Positions 18,006-26,961 of a stretch of 38,371 nt of DNA are shown here, one piece after another. A model generated the notes under the pieces. It worked only from the letters and a program-made list of their open reading frames with translations. It had not been told where the DNA came from and searched no databases. Positions within the stretch are counted from its first letter, which is position 1. Every line of letters begins with the position of its first letter. The stretch covers positions 1-38,371 of the forward strand of contig JADLBJ010000169.1 in assembly GCA_020847765.1 (NCBI GenBank), written 5' to 3'. The DNA is from Dehalococcoidia bacterium (GTDB taxonomy: Bacteria > Chloroflexota > Dehalococcoidia > Tepidiformales > Tepidiformaceae). A program made the position numbers and the translations under genes.

Positions 18006-19535
18006 CTACCCCAGGAGCAAGCCAAGGCGAGCGAGCTCCGCCAGCTTTTCTTCGACGCGCTCCGGCGAGCTTTCCTCCACGCCGGCGGCGGTCAGCGCTT
18101 CGACGATCTCCGCGCGCGTCCGCGTGCCGTCCAGGAGGCGAAGCATGCGCCGTCCGGCCTCGTCTTCGACGGCCACCGGCTCATGGCGCAACGTCGTCAG
18201 GATCGTCCCGCGCGCTGCCTGCAGCCGGGCCAGCGGGCTGGCCAGCGGCCGCTCGCCCGGGCGTTCGAGCGTGTGAACCGGCCCGGTTGTGAGGTCCACG
18301 ACGCCCGCCGAGTAGCTGTGGTAGAGGAACAGCGCGAGCGAACGACCGGTCTTGAACCGGCTGACGCCAGCCTCCCCGGTGGCGGCGAGGCATGCCTCAA
18401 GCAGGGGGCCGAACGCGACGGCCGCCGGCCACGCCTCATGGAGGGTGCGCATGGCAGCGATCATCAGCGGGTTCGACGCGCTGACCGCGCCATGGCGGGC
18501 GCTCGTGAAAGGCACCACGCCCTCGGCGTCGGGCTCGCCGGGGACGGCGTCCGACCGCGCCCAGAATCTAGCTATGGTGTTGGGCTGGAACGAGCGGTCG
18601 AGCTGAAGCTCCTGCCGGCAGAGAAGCGTCTTTCGGAACTGCCGGCAGCGCAGGAAGTCCATGTACTGCTCTTTCAGCAGCTCGTCCTCGTCCGCCACCT
18701 GCCCCAGCCAGTCAGCAACCTCATCGCTGAACACCGCTTCTTGCATCGTGAAGAAGTCGGCGTCGGCCAGGAACTGCAGGCCGTGGCCTCGCGCCTGTTC
18801 GGCCAGCTGTACGACGTAGACCGGCTCGTTGATCGCCGCCAGCTCGTCGTGAAAGACGTCGTTCTCGCTGCGCGCCTCCATCATCCGCAGCTGCTCGTGT
18901 GCGACGTCCCGGTAGGCAGCCTCATGCGCCGAGCGGGCGGGCACCGAGGCGAGCATGGCAAAGAACGCCTTCGCTTCCCGCACGCGTTCGGTCGGGTCAG
19001 TCAGAGACTTGAGATGGAAGAACATCATCTCGCGGAGCATGCGCCGAATGTGACCACCCGGGAGGACAGTGTGGCTCACGTAGGCGACGCCCTGGGGGGC
19101 CAGCAGCTCGCCACAGACTGCCAGCAGGCGCGCCCGCACCTCCTTCGGCACCCACGAGTAGACCCCGTGCGCGATGACGTAGTCGAACGACCCAGGAGCC
19201 TCATGCACCTCGCGAATGTCCGCCTGGCGGAGGCTGACATTCGTCAGGCCAAGTGCCTCGATGTCCTTCCGTCCGCGGGCTACCGGTACGCCTGCGAGGT
19301 CCACGCCGACGAACTCGCTCTCAGCCAGCGTGAGCGCCAACGGGATGAGATGGCCGCCGTCGCCGCAGCCAAGCTCCAGAACGCGGCAGCGACCAGGCGG
19401 CCGCGGCGTCATGCCCATGAGCGTCGCCATCACCGCGAGCTGGTCCACGCGGGCGGACTCCTGGGGGTGCGTGGGATAGGCGACGCGGTTGTAGCGTTCC
19501 TCCAGGTCGTTCGTAGAGCGTGAGGGACTTGTCAC
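18006..19535 (-). CDS. SAM-dependent methyltransferase with methyltransferase regulatory domain
   Basis: YPTHPQESARVDQLAVMATLMGM...CRVLELGCGDGGHLIPLALTLAESEFVGVDLAG; long C-terminal region as in MethyTransf_Reg proteins. GTG start at 19535. Confidence 0.85.
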   Translation of the reverse strand: MTSPSRSTNDLEERYNRVAYPTHPQESARVDQLAVMATLMGMTPRPPGRCRVLELGCGDGGHLIPLALTLAESEFVGVDLAGVPVARGRKDIEALGLTNVSLRQADIREVHEAPGSFDYVIAHGVYSWVPKEVRARLLAVCGELLAPQGVAYVSHTVLPGGHIRRMLREMMFFHLKSLTDPTERVREAKAFFAMLASVPARSAHEAAYRDVAHEQLRMMEARSENDVFHDELAAINEPVYVVQLAEQARGHGLQFLADADFFTMQEAVFSDEVADWLGQVADEDELLKEQYMDFLRCRQFRKTLLCRQELQLDRSFQPNTIARFWARSDAVPGEPDAEGVVPFTSARHGAVSASNPLMIAAMRTLHEAWPAAVAFGPLLEACLAATGEAGVSRFKTGRSLALFLYHSYSAGVVDLTTGPVHTLERPGERPLASPLARLQAARGTILTTLRHEPVAVEDEAGRRMLRLLDGTRTRAEIVEALTAAGVEESSPERVEEKLAELARLGLLLG

Positions 19536-19606
19536 GCCAGCATCTCGGCAGCCCACGCACCCGCCGCACACCGCGCCGGGGGACGCCGTAGAATGCCGGC
19601 ACCATC

Positions 19607-20413
19607 ATGTGGAGGCGGGCGATGCTGCGGCAGGAAGACTACGAGGCGATCCAGGTCGAGAAGAGGGAGGGAATAGCGATCCTCACCCTGAACCGGCCGG
19701 AACGTCTCAACGCTGTGAACGGCGCGATGCACTCCGAGCTGACCACCGTCTGGCCCGCCGTCCAGGCCGACCCCGAGGTGCGCGCCGCCGTGCTGACCGG
19801 GGCGGGCCGCGCCTTCTGCGCCGGTGGCGACTTTTCTGGCGGCGCGCGCATGGCCTCGAAGACCGGGCTGACGATGATGCAGGAGGCCCGCCGCATCGTC
19901 GACAACATGCTCGACCTCGAAAAGCCGGTGATCGCGGCGGTCAACGGCCCGGCTGCCGGCTTGGGCGCAACCGTCGCACTCTGCTGCGACGTCGTCATCG
20001 CCGCCCGCGGCGCGCGCATCGGCGACCCCCACGTGAAGATGGGCATTACGGCGGGCGACGGCGGCGCTGTCATCTGGCCGCTGCTCGTCGGCGTCAACCG
20101 CGCCAAGTACATGCTCATGACGGGCGACCTGATCCCCGCGGACGAAGCCTTCGCCATCGGCCTGGTCAACCGCGTGGTAGACGACGGTCAGGCGTTGCCC
20201 GAAGCGCTCGCGCTCGCCGCCCGTCTCGCCGCCGGGGCGCCCTACGCCGTCCAGTCCTCGAAGATCGCCGTCAACAAGCTCGTGAAGGCCGTGTCGAACC
20301 TGGTCCTCCCCCTCTCTCTCGCACTCGAGGAGATCTCGATGGGGACAGAGGACCATCGCGAGGCCGTGCGCGCCTTTCAGGAGAAGCGCGACCCTCGCTT
20401 CAGCGGACGCTGA
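19607..20413 (+). CDS. Enoyl-CoA hydratase/isomerase family protein
   Basis: GIAILTLNRPERLNAVNGAMHSEL, AVLTGAGRAFCAGGDFSGGARM, VIAAVNGPAAGLGATVALCCDVVIAARGARIGDPHVKMGI. Confidence 0.95.
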   Translation: MWRRAMLRQEDYEAIQVEKREGIAILTLNRPERLNAVNGAMHSELTTVWPAVQADPEVRAAVLTGAGRAFCAGGDFSGGARMASKTGLTMMQEARRIVDNMLDLEKPVIAAVNGPAAGLGATVALCCDVVIAARGARIGDPHVKMGITAGDGGAVIWPLLVGVNRAKYMLMTGDLIPADEAFAIGLVNRVVDDGQALPEALALAARLAAGAPYAVQSSKIAVNKLVKAVSNLVLPLSLALEEISMGTEDHREAVRAFQEKRDPRFSGR

Positions 20414-20454
20414 CAACACTGGCCGTCGCCGCCAACCCTGCCCGGAAACGACCG

Positions 20455-20886
20455 TCAATCGGCCGGGAAGGGGAACGTCGTGCCGCTCAGGTCAGCCGGC
20501 CCGGAGTAGAGCAGGTTGTAGCGGCGCCGCGCAAACTGCCAGCGGCCGTCGACGCGAACGCAGTCGTCGCGATACACGCCCACGCCCATGCGCTTGGCCC
20601 CGTCGGGTAGGTGCATATACTCCGTCAGGTACCAGCGTGCCGTCGCCGTGTCGCCGGCGGAATCGACGACGCCCGAATGCACAATCTGGACGACGAAAGG
20701 AAGTCCGCCCATCAGCTGCTTCCACAGCCCGACGATCGCGTCGCGGCCGGTCACCTGGCGGCCGGCGCCGAGGTCCCAGGTGCCGTCCTGGGCCCAGCAG
20801 GCGCCCCAGGCGTCCGCGTCGCGCCGGTTGACCGCGTCGGCATAGCGGTCGACGAGCTGGTGCAGGGCCACGTAGTCATCAGCCAT
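20455..20886 (-). CDS. SnoaL-like / nuclear transport factor 2 family protein
   Basis: MADDYVALHQLVDRYADAVNRRDADAWGACWAQDGTWDLGAGRQVTGRDAIVGLWKQLM...DGRWQFARRRYNLLYSG. Confidence 0.85.
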   Translation of the reverse strand: MADDYVALHQLVDRYADAVNRRDADAWGACWAQDGTWDLGAGRQVTGRDAIVGLWKQLMGGLPFVVQIVHSGVVDSAGDTATARWYLTEYMHLPDGAKRMGVGVYRDDCVRVDGRWQFARRRYNLLYSGPADLSGTTFPFPAD

Positions 20887-21036
20887 GGGAAGAACCTCCG
20901 GTATCAGATCTTGCGGGCGGCGGGCAGGCACTGACCGACCGCGAGCCGCTGCTTGCCCGCAATCACCGCAGAGCACGCCGCCGGACTGTAGCAGAGCCCG
21001 GCTGGCCCGGCCACCTCGGACACATGGGACGGCCGG

Positions 21037-22467
21037 TTAGTGCGCTTCGGCTCCCGTCTTGCCCGCAGTCGCTTCCAGGAAACGGAGGATCGCGTCTAGC
21101 TGCGAGGCGGAGATGATCGTCTGGTAGGCCGGCATCTCTGGTCGTCCGCGCAGGATGTAGGCACGGATGTCGGCCTCCGTCAGGCGGTTGACCACGTTCG
21201 TGAGGTCGGGACCGCGAATGCCGCCCTGGCCCTTGACGGTGTGGCAGTACTGGCAGCCGAGCGCGTAGAACGCCTGTGACCCGTCGTAGACCTGGCCACT
21301 GGAGGTGCCCACGACGGCGGCGGAGAGCGGTTGCGTGCCGAAGCGGGGAGCCCAGGGCTCGCGCACGCCGGTATAGAGCAGGGCACCCACAACGACCGCA
21401 GAAGCCGCGACGAAGGCCGGGGCCCATGGTCGGCGGCGCAGTGCACGCTCCCCGCCGCCGGCGACGAAGGGCAGGGCGATCAGCAGAATGGCAACAACCA
21501 GCGGCCCGAGGACGATGACGTAGTCCTCGAGTGCCGTCGGAATGACGGCCAGCAGGGCGAAGATCCAGAGCAGGTACCAGTCCGGGCGCGGGCTCGCCTG
21601 AGTGTTGGTCGGGTCGGGCGGACCGGTTAGCTCCTTGGGCCCCAGGGTGAGCGCCAGGGCCGCGACGATCGCGACAATCGTGGCGGCCACGAGGAATTCT
21701 CGCCACGCGGCGTTCGGGAAGTAGGCCTTGCCCGAGCGATCGAGGAGGCTGTGATACCAGGTGCGGTAGGCGCGGCGGTCGACGCGACGCCCGCTGGCTG
21801 GCAGCTCCGAAACGCCGTTGTGCAGCACCAGGTAGAGATGGAAGCCAATGACCAGGAAGATGAGGCCGGGAAGGATGAAGACGTGGAGCGCGAAGAAGCG
21901 GCTCAGGGTGGCAGCGCCCACGTTCTGACCGGCGAGGATGAAGTGGGCAACGGCCGAGCCGATCAGGGGTAGCCGCCCCGCCTGCTCCGCCGCCACGAAC
22001 ACGGAGCCCACCGCGTCCGAATCCCAGCGCAGGAGCTGGCCGGTGAAGGCCATGCCGAAGGTGAGAGCGAGCAGGACGACCCCACTTAGCCAGTTCAGCT
22101 CGCGCGGGACCTTGTAGGAGCCGGTGAGGAAGACGCGCACCATGTGGATGGCCAGCAGCACCACCATGGCCGAGGCACCGAAATAGTGCATGCCCCGCAG
22201 CATCGTGCCGAGGGTCGCGTCCTGGGTGATGAACTGCAGGCTGTCGTAGGCGTGCGCCGTCGACGGCACATAAGCCGTCGCCAGGATGACGCCGGTCACC
22301 ACCTGCAGCAGAAAGGCCGCGAGCGTCGCGACACCCCAGACGTACAGCCAGGCAGAGCGGCCCTGCGCGCTCTCTGGCGGCACCCGGTGACGAATGACCG
22401 GTCCAAACGCCTTGGCAAAGCCGCCCCGCTCGTCGAGCCAATGCCAGGCGCCGCGCAGTACCTTCAT
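21037..22467 (-). CDS. Cytochrome b (b6 + subunit IV type) fused to a C-terminal monoheme cytochrome c
   Basis: GMHYFGASAMVVLLAIHMVRVF and FFALHVFILPGLIFLVIGFHLYLV heme-b ligand helices; SPRPDWYLLWIFALLAVIP (Qo motif PDWY); C-terminal FYALGCQYCHTVKGQGGIRGPDLT...GRPEMPAYQ (CxxCH + Met). Confidence 0.95.
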   Translation of the reverse strand: MKVLRGAWHWLDERGGFAKAFGPVIRHRVPPESAQGRSAWLYVWGVATLAAFLLQVVTGVILATAYVPSTAHAYDSLQFITQDATLGTMLRGMHYFGASAMVVLLAIHMVRVFLTGSYKVPRELNWLSGVVLLALTFGMAFTGQLLRWDSDAVGSVFVAAEQAGRLPLIGSAVAHFILAGQNVGAATLSRFFALHVFILPGLIFLVIGFHLYLVLHNGVSELPASGRRVDRRAYRTWYHSLLDRSGKAYFPNAAWREFLVAATIVAIVAALALTLGPKELTGPPDPTNTQASPRPDWYLLWIFALLAVIPTALEDYVIVLGPLVVAILLIALPFVAGGGERALRRRPWAPAFVAASAVVVGALLYTGVREPWAPRFGTQPLSAAVVGTSSGQVYDGSQAFYALGCQYCHTVKGQGGIRGPDLTNVVNRLTEADIRAYILRGRPEMPAYQTIISASQLDAILRFLEATAGKTGAEAH

Positions 22468-23156
22468 GGCGCGTTCTTCTCCGGCGGTGGGTTGAGCACG
22501 CCCCCGGTGATTGCTACTCCTCGCGTCCGTACCTCCACCTGGCCGTCTCGCACGCGTACCATCAACTCGGCGAGCGGTACGGGCGGCGGGCCGGCGGCGG
22601 GCCGGCCGTCCTCGTAGAACACACCCCCGTGACAGGGGCACATGAACAGATGGGCGCTCGCCAGCCAGCGGATCGGGCAACCAAGATGCGTGCAATGGAT
22701 CGAGAACGCACGGAACTCCGACTCGCTGACGCGGCGCAGCCAGGCGGCAGAATCGGCGGTCACACCCGCCCAGGGCAGCGGCGACGGATCCTGGAACGTC
22801 ACCTTCACCGTGTCGCCCACCTTGAACTGGCCGAGCGGGCCAACGGGTCGCCAGACGTCGGGCTGGCTGCGAAGCAGCGGCCCGACGATGAAGCCAACGA
22901 TGGGCACGCTCACAATCGCGGTGCCAACGGCGCCCAGACCGATGCTGAGACCCGTGAGGAAGTGGCGCCGCGAGATCTCCTCAGCCGACGGCAGCCCCGG
23001 CGAGGCGGGCGGTGGCAATGGGCCGGCCGGCGCAGATGACGCGTCAGCGCGCGCACGCCGGCCGCGGGCCCAGCTGGGAAGCGAAGAAAACCAGGCCGCC
23101 GCCGCGGCGAACAGCGCAATCGCGGATACTAGGGCCTTGCGGCCGCGCCCGGTCAT
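22464..23156 (-). CDS. Rieske 2Fe-2S protein
   Basis: RRHFLTGLSIGLGAVGTAIVSVPIVGFIVGP anchor; HCTHLGCPIRWLASAHLFMCPCHGGVF cluster-binding motifs. Confidence 0.95.
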   Translation of the reverse strand: MTGRGRKALVSAIALFAAAAAWFSSLPSWARGRRARADASSAPAGPLPPPASPGLPSAEEISRRHFLTGLSIGLGAVGTAIVSVPIVGFIVGPLLRSQPDVWRPVGPLGQFKVGDTVKVTFQDPSPLPWAGVTADSAAWLRRVSESEFRAFSIHCTHLGCPIRWLASAHLFMCPCHGGVFYEDGRPAAGPPPVPLAELMVRVRDGQVEVRTRGVAITGGVLNPPPEKNAP

Positions 23157-24046
23157 GCGTCGCCTCCGCTTTCCACGGCGAGCGCCTCGGCTCGGGTTGC
23201 TTCGCGCTCGGTGGCGCGCAGCCAGAGGGCGAACAGGGCGGCGGCGGCCGAGAGGTACAAGACCTCGCCCGGAATCCACATGATCAGGCCCGCCAGCTGC
23301 TGGTCCTCGAGCGGCGTCAGCCCCCAGCGTGGCGGCGGCAGGTCATACCAGGGCGAGTGCGAGAACGTGAGCAGCGCGCTCAGGATGTTCATCTGGGTGG
23401 CTGTCGCGAAGACGACGAGCACAGAGACGCCGTAGGCGCTGGGTCGTCGTCCGGCCAGAATGGCATGCCACAGGAGCGCCGCACTCCCCAGCAGCGTCAG
23501 GTGCTCCAGGAAGTGCGCAGCTTCATGCTCGGTCCCCGCCTCGTAGAGCAACGGCAGATGCCAGGCCCAGAGCGCCACAAGGTGAAGCGCCCAGGCAGTC
23601 ACCGGGCGGCTGAGAGCGCGCCAGCCGCGAATCAGGGAGAAGCGCCTGGCGACGCCCACGAGCCAGCGCCGCGTCCCTCGGGGCGTAGCTCGCACCATGG
23701 CGGCTCCAGGCCGGCCGAGCACGAGCAGCGGTGCGGCGACGACAATCAGCAGCATGTGCTGGACCATGTGGATCGAGAACTGGCCCTCCGCCATGGGCTC
23801 GAGGGGAGGCAGCAGGCCGGTGGCGATCGTCGCCAGTCCGCCCGCAAACGCCGCCGCTCGCCAGATGGGGATGCCATGTCCCACCCCGAAACGCCGCCAC
23901 GGACGCGAGAGGCCGACCGCGTAGACAGTGCCGACCAACAGGACGAGGCCCGGAGCGCCCAGGCCCGGCTCGGCGGCCGCAACGAGGCCCACGGCGGCCG
24001 CCAGCACGACCAGCAACAGCGTCTTCCATTGCCTCACTCTAGCCAT
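23153..24046 (-). CDS. ctaG: Cytochrome c oxidase assembly factor CtaG (caa3-type) family membrane protein
   Basis: Multi-TM; SIHMVQHMLLIVVAAPLLVLGRP; HFLEHLTLLGSAALLWHAIL; LAGLIMWIPGEVLYLSAAAALFALWL. ORF open to 24064. Confidence 0.85.
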   Translation of the reverse strand: MARVRQWKTLLLVVLAAAVGLVAAAEPGLGAPGLVLLVGTVYAVGLSRPWRRFGVGHGIPIWRAAAFAGGLATIATGLLPPLEPMAEGQFSIHMVQHMLLIVVAAPLLVLGRPGAAMVRATPRGTRRWLVGVARRFSLIRGWRALSRPVTAWALHLVALWAWHLPLLYEAGTEHEAAHFLEHLTLLGSAALLWHAILAGRRPSAYGVSVLVVFATATQMNILSALLTFSHSPWYDLPPPRWGLTPLEDQQLAGLIMWIPGEVLYLSAAAALFALWLRATEREATRAEALAVESGGDA

Positions 24047-24422
24047 GTCCCGCCGCACAGCCATGCTCCAGAAAGAAGGGTGGGATGTCGGTGAAGACGA
24101 TCAGAATCAGAAAGAGTGTGCTGAGCAGGATCCCGCAGAGCGCCATGAAGCGTGCCCGGTCCAGCCGAACGCCTTCGGCCGGATGGGGTATCTGCGCCCA
24201 CTCGTACAGGGCGGCCGCCAACGCCGCCATGGTTGCGACGAGGGCGGCAGCCGTGATCCCGTGGAGGATCGGATCTATGGGGCTGACACGACCCTCGCAG
24301 GCTTGGGCAGCGACGCCGTAGCCCACGAGGAGCTGGAACGCCCAGGCAATTGGCGGCGCAAGCATCCCGTACCACAGCAGGAGAAGCCTGGGCCGGTGAG
24401 GGGCGGGCCTGGACGCGTACAT
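24039..24422 (-). CDS. Small membrane protein of the oxidase operon
   Basis: WYGMLAPPIAWAFQLLVGYGV...HGITAAALVATMAALAAALYEWAQ...FMALCGILLSTLFLILIVFTDIPPFFLEHG: three predicted TMs, co-oriented and overlapping CtaG. Confidence 0.7.
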   Translation of the reverse strand: MYASRPAPHRPRLLLLWYGMLAPPIAWAFQLLVGYGVAAQACEGRVSPIDPILHGITAAALVATMAALAAALYEWAQIPHPAEGVRLDRARFMALCGILLSTLFLILIVFTDIPPFFLEHGCAAGHG

Positions 24423-24432
24423 GGCTACCCCC

Positions 24433-25038
24433 TCAGATCACCCTCGGCGAGATGTAGAGCGAGGCGAACACAAAGATCCAGACAGCGTCGACGAAATGCC
24501 AGTAGAGCGAGACGTTCTGGACTGCCAGGTTTCGCTCGGCGTCGAAATGGCGGAGCCAGGCGCGCAATTGAACGACCGCCAGCATGCAGAGGCCCACAGC
24601 CACGTGCAGGCCGTGGATGCCGGTGATGATGAAGAAGAGGGACCCGTAGGCGTTTGTGCGAGGAGTGAACTCGGACGTGGCGTATTCGATGCTCTGAATG
24701 GCAAGGAAGACGAGCCCGAGGACCGAGGTGACGGCCATTCCCGCCCGAAGCCTGCCCTGGCGCCCGCGGCGGATGCTCAGCTCGGCCCAGACCATCGTCG
24801 CCGAGCTCGAGAGGAGGATGGCGGTGCCGGGGCCGGCCAGCGAGAACTCGGGCTTCGGGACGCCAGCTGGCGGCCAGACGTCGGCGCCTGAGCGCAGGGA
24901 GAAGTAGCTCGACAGCAGCGCCGCAAACAGGGTGGCTTCGGTGGCGATGAGGACGACCATGCCCCACCAGCCGGTGGCGCGCAGCCCCGACCCGGTCGTC
25001 GGCAGGCCCGCCGCGTCGCTGGTCATCTCGGGCGTCAT
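24433..25038 (-). CDS. ctaE: Cytochrome c oxidase subunit III
   Basis: GWWGMVVLIATEATLFAALLSSYFSLR, SLFFIITGIHGLHVAVGLCML, YWHFVDAVWIFVFASLY. Confidence 0.95.
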   Translation of the reverse strand: MTPEMTSDAAGLPTTGSGLRATGWWGMVVLIATEATLFAALLSSYFSLRSGADVWPPAGVPKPEFSLAGPGTAILLSSSATMVWAELSIRRGRQGRLRAGMAVTSVLGLVFLAIQSIEYATSEFTPRTNAYGSLFFIITGIHGLHVAVGLCMLAVVQLRAWLRHFDAERNLAVQNVSLYWHFVDAVWIFVFASLYISPRVI

Positions 25039-26948
25039 CCGGAAGCCTCCGCGCGTGCCGGCCGGTCGGGCCAGGTCCAGGAGATAAGGGCGCCAATCGC
25101 GATCAGAAGCCCGGCCGAGACCATGATGATCTTCACGCCAAGCAAGTCCGGCAGGACGCCGTAGAAAGCGAGAGCGAGCCCGAACGCCAAGACCAGCGGC
25201 TCGAGCGATTCCGCGGGCATGTGCAGGCGGCGCTCCGGCTCGGCGTCCATGAACGAGGTCTCGATTGCCTCCCGCTCCGCGCCGCGTGGTTCCAGCGGGA
25301 TTCCGCCGGCCGGAGGTGCCGCTCGCCCCAGCTTGCTGCGCCCATCCCACAGCGGGTCGCGGCTGGCGACCACCGGGATGGCACGAAAGTTATACGCGGG
25401 CGGCGGCGAGCTCGTCGCCCATTCGAGACTATTGCTGGCCCATGGATCGTCGCCCGCCGGTGCGCCACGCTTGCGGCTGACGAAGAAGTTCACGACGAAG
25501 AGGGCGAAGCTCGCAGCGAGGACGAAAGAGCCGATGGTGGAGGCCAGGTTCCATGCATCCCAGCCGAGCCCCGGCTGGTAGGTGTAGATCCGTCGCGGCA
25601 TACCGAGCAGGCCCGCGATGTGCATGGGGAAGAACGTCAGGTTGAATCCGACAAACATCAAAATGAACGTCCAGATCCCGAGGCGTTCGTCGAGCATGCG
25701 GCCCGTCATCTTCGGCACCCAGTAGTGGAACGCCCCGAAGATGGGGAACACGGCACCGCCGATGAGCACATAATGAAAATGTGCGACGACGAAGTACGTG
25801 TCCGTGACTTGCCAGTCGAACGGCACCGCGGCAAACATGACACCGCTCAATCCGCCGATGACGAAAATCACAATAAAGCCCAGCATGAAAAGGAACGGCG
25901 TCCGCCAGACAACTCGCTGCCCTGCCCAGATAGTCCCGATCCAGGCAAAGATCTGAACCCCGCTCGGTATCGTGATCATCATGCTGGCAGCACTGAAAAA
26001 GCTCAAAGAAAGCGCTGGTAGACCGACGGCGAACATATGATGCACCCAGACACCGAAACCGATGAAGCCCGTCGTCATTGTCGCCAGTGCAACCATCGTA
26101 TAGGCGATCAGCGGGCGCCGAACGAACACCGGGATAACAGTGGAAACCATCCCCACGGCAGGCAAGAAGATAATATAGACATCCGGATGGCCGAAGAACC
26201 AGAAGAGGTGTTGCCAGAGCAGTGGGTTACCACCAGCAGCTTCCTTATAGAACGCTGTGCCTGCCTGGCGGTCTAGCTCCAGGAATAAATTGGCGGCCGT
26301 CAATGCGGGCAGGGCGAAGATAAGGGCGAACGACGTCGCCAGCACTGCCCACACGAATAGCGGCATACGTGCGATGGACATCCCCGGCGCGCGCATCTTG
26401 AATATCGTGACGATGAAGTTCAGAGCCCCTGCCGTCGACGATATGGTGAGGAAGATTATACCTCCTGCCCAGAAATCAAGATTTGCATGGGGTGAATAGG
26501 CCGCGCTCGTGAGCGGGACATAGGCGAACCAGCCACCGTCCGGGGCGTCGCCCACCAGAAAGCTGGAGTACATCAGCACACCAGAGAAGAGGAAGACCCA
26601 GTATCCGAAGGCATTGAGGCGGGGGAAAGCCATGTCGCGGGCACCGATCTGCAACGGGATGAAATAGTTACCGAAGCCGGACAGCATCGGCGTTGCGAAG
26701 AGAAAGATCATTGTGGTGCCGTGCATGGTGAAAAGCTGGTTGTAGGTCTCGGGGCCGAGCACCGATTCGCCCGATTGTGCGAGCTGGACGCGCAGGAGGA
26801 GGGCGGCGATGCCGCCGAGAACGAAGAACACGTAGGCGGTCACGATGTACCGCTCACCGATCTTCTTGTGGTCGACGGTGGCAAGCTGGAGGGCGAGCTC
26901 CCGAGGGGTCTCCCAGGCGCGTTCGAGCCGGCTCGCGGCGGCGGTCAT
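25035..26948 (-). CDS. ctaD: Cytochrome c oxidase subunit I
   Basis: TMHGTTMIFLFATPMLSGFGNYFIPLQIGARDMAFPRLN, FFGHPDVYIIFLP, VWVHHMFAVG, TYFVVAHFHYVLIGG. Confidence 0.97.
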   Translation of the reverse strand: MTAAASRLERAWETPRELALQLATVDHKKIGERYIVTAYVFFVLGGIAALLLRVQLAQSGESVLGPETYNQLFTMHGTTMIFLFATPMLSGFGNYFIPLQIGARDMAFPRLNAFGYWVFLFSGVLMYSSFLVGDAPDGGWFAYVPLTSAAYSPHANLDFWAGGIIFLTISSTAGALNFIVTIFKMRAPGMSIARMPLFVWAVLATSFALIFALPALTAANLFLELDRQAGTAFYKEAAGGNPLLWQHLFWFFGHPDVYIIFLPAVGMVSTVIPVFVRRPLIAYTMVALATMTTGFIGFGVWVHHMFAVGLPALSLSFFSAASMMITIPSGVQIFAWIGTIWAGQRVVWRTPFLFMLGFIVIFVIGGLSGVMFAAVPFDWQVTDTYFVVAHFHYVLIGGAVFPIFGAFHYWVPKMTGRMLDERLGIWTFILMFVGFNLTFFPMHIAGLLGMPRRIYTYQPGLGWDAWNLASTIGSFVLAASFALFVVNFFVSRKRGAPAGDDPWASNSLEWATSSPPPAYNFRAIPVVASRDPLWDGRSKLGRAAPPAGGIPLEPRGAEREAIETSFMDAEPERRLHMPAESLEPLVLAFGLALAFYGVLPDLLGVKIIMVSAGLLIAIGALISWTWPDRPARAEASG

Positions 26949-26961
26949 GCGTCCCCTCGGT

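Noticed and set aside
20963-22441. 492-aa minus-strand ORF overlapping cytochrome b in another frame
   Set aside because: Arg/Gly/His-rich out-of-frame translation; the correct frame contains cytochrome b/c motifs.
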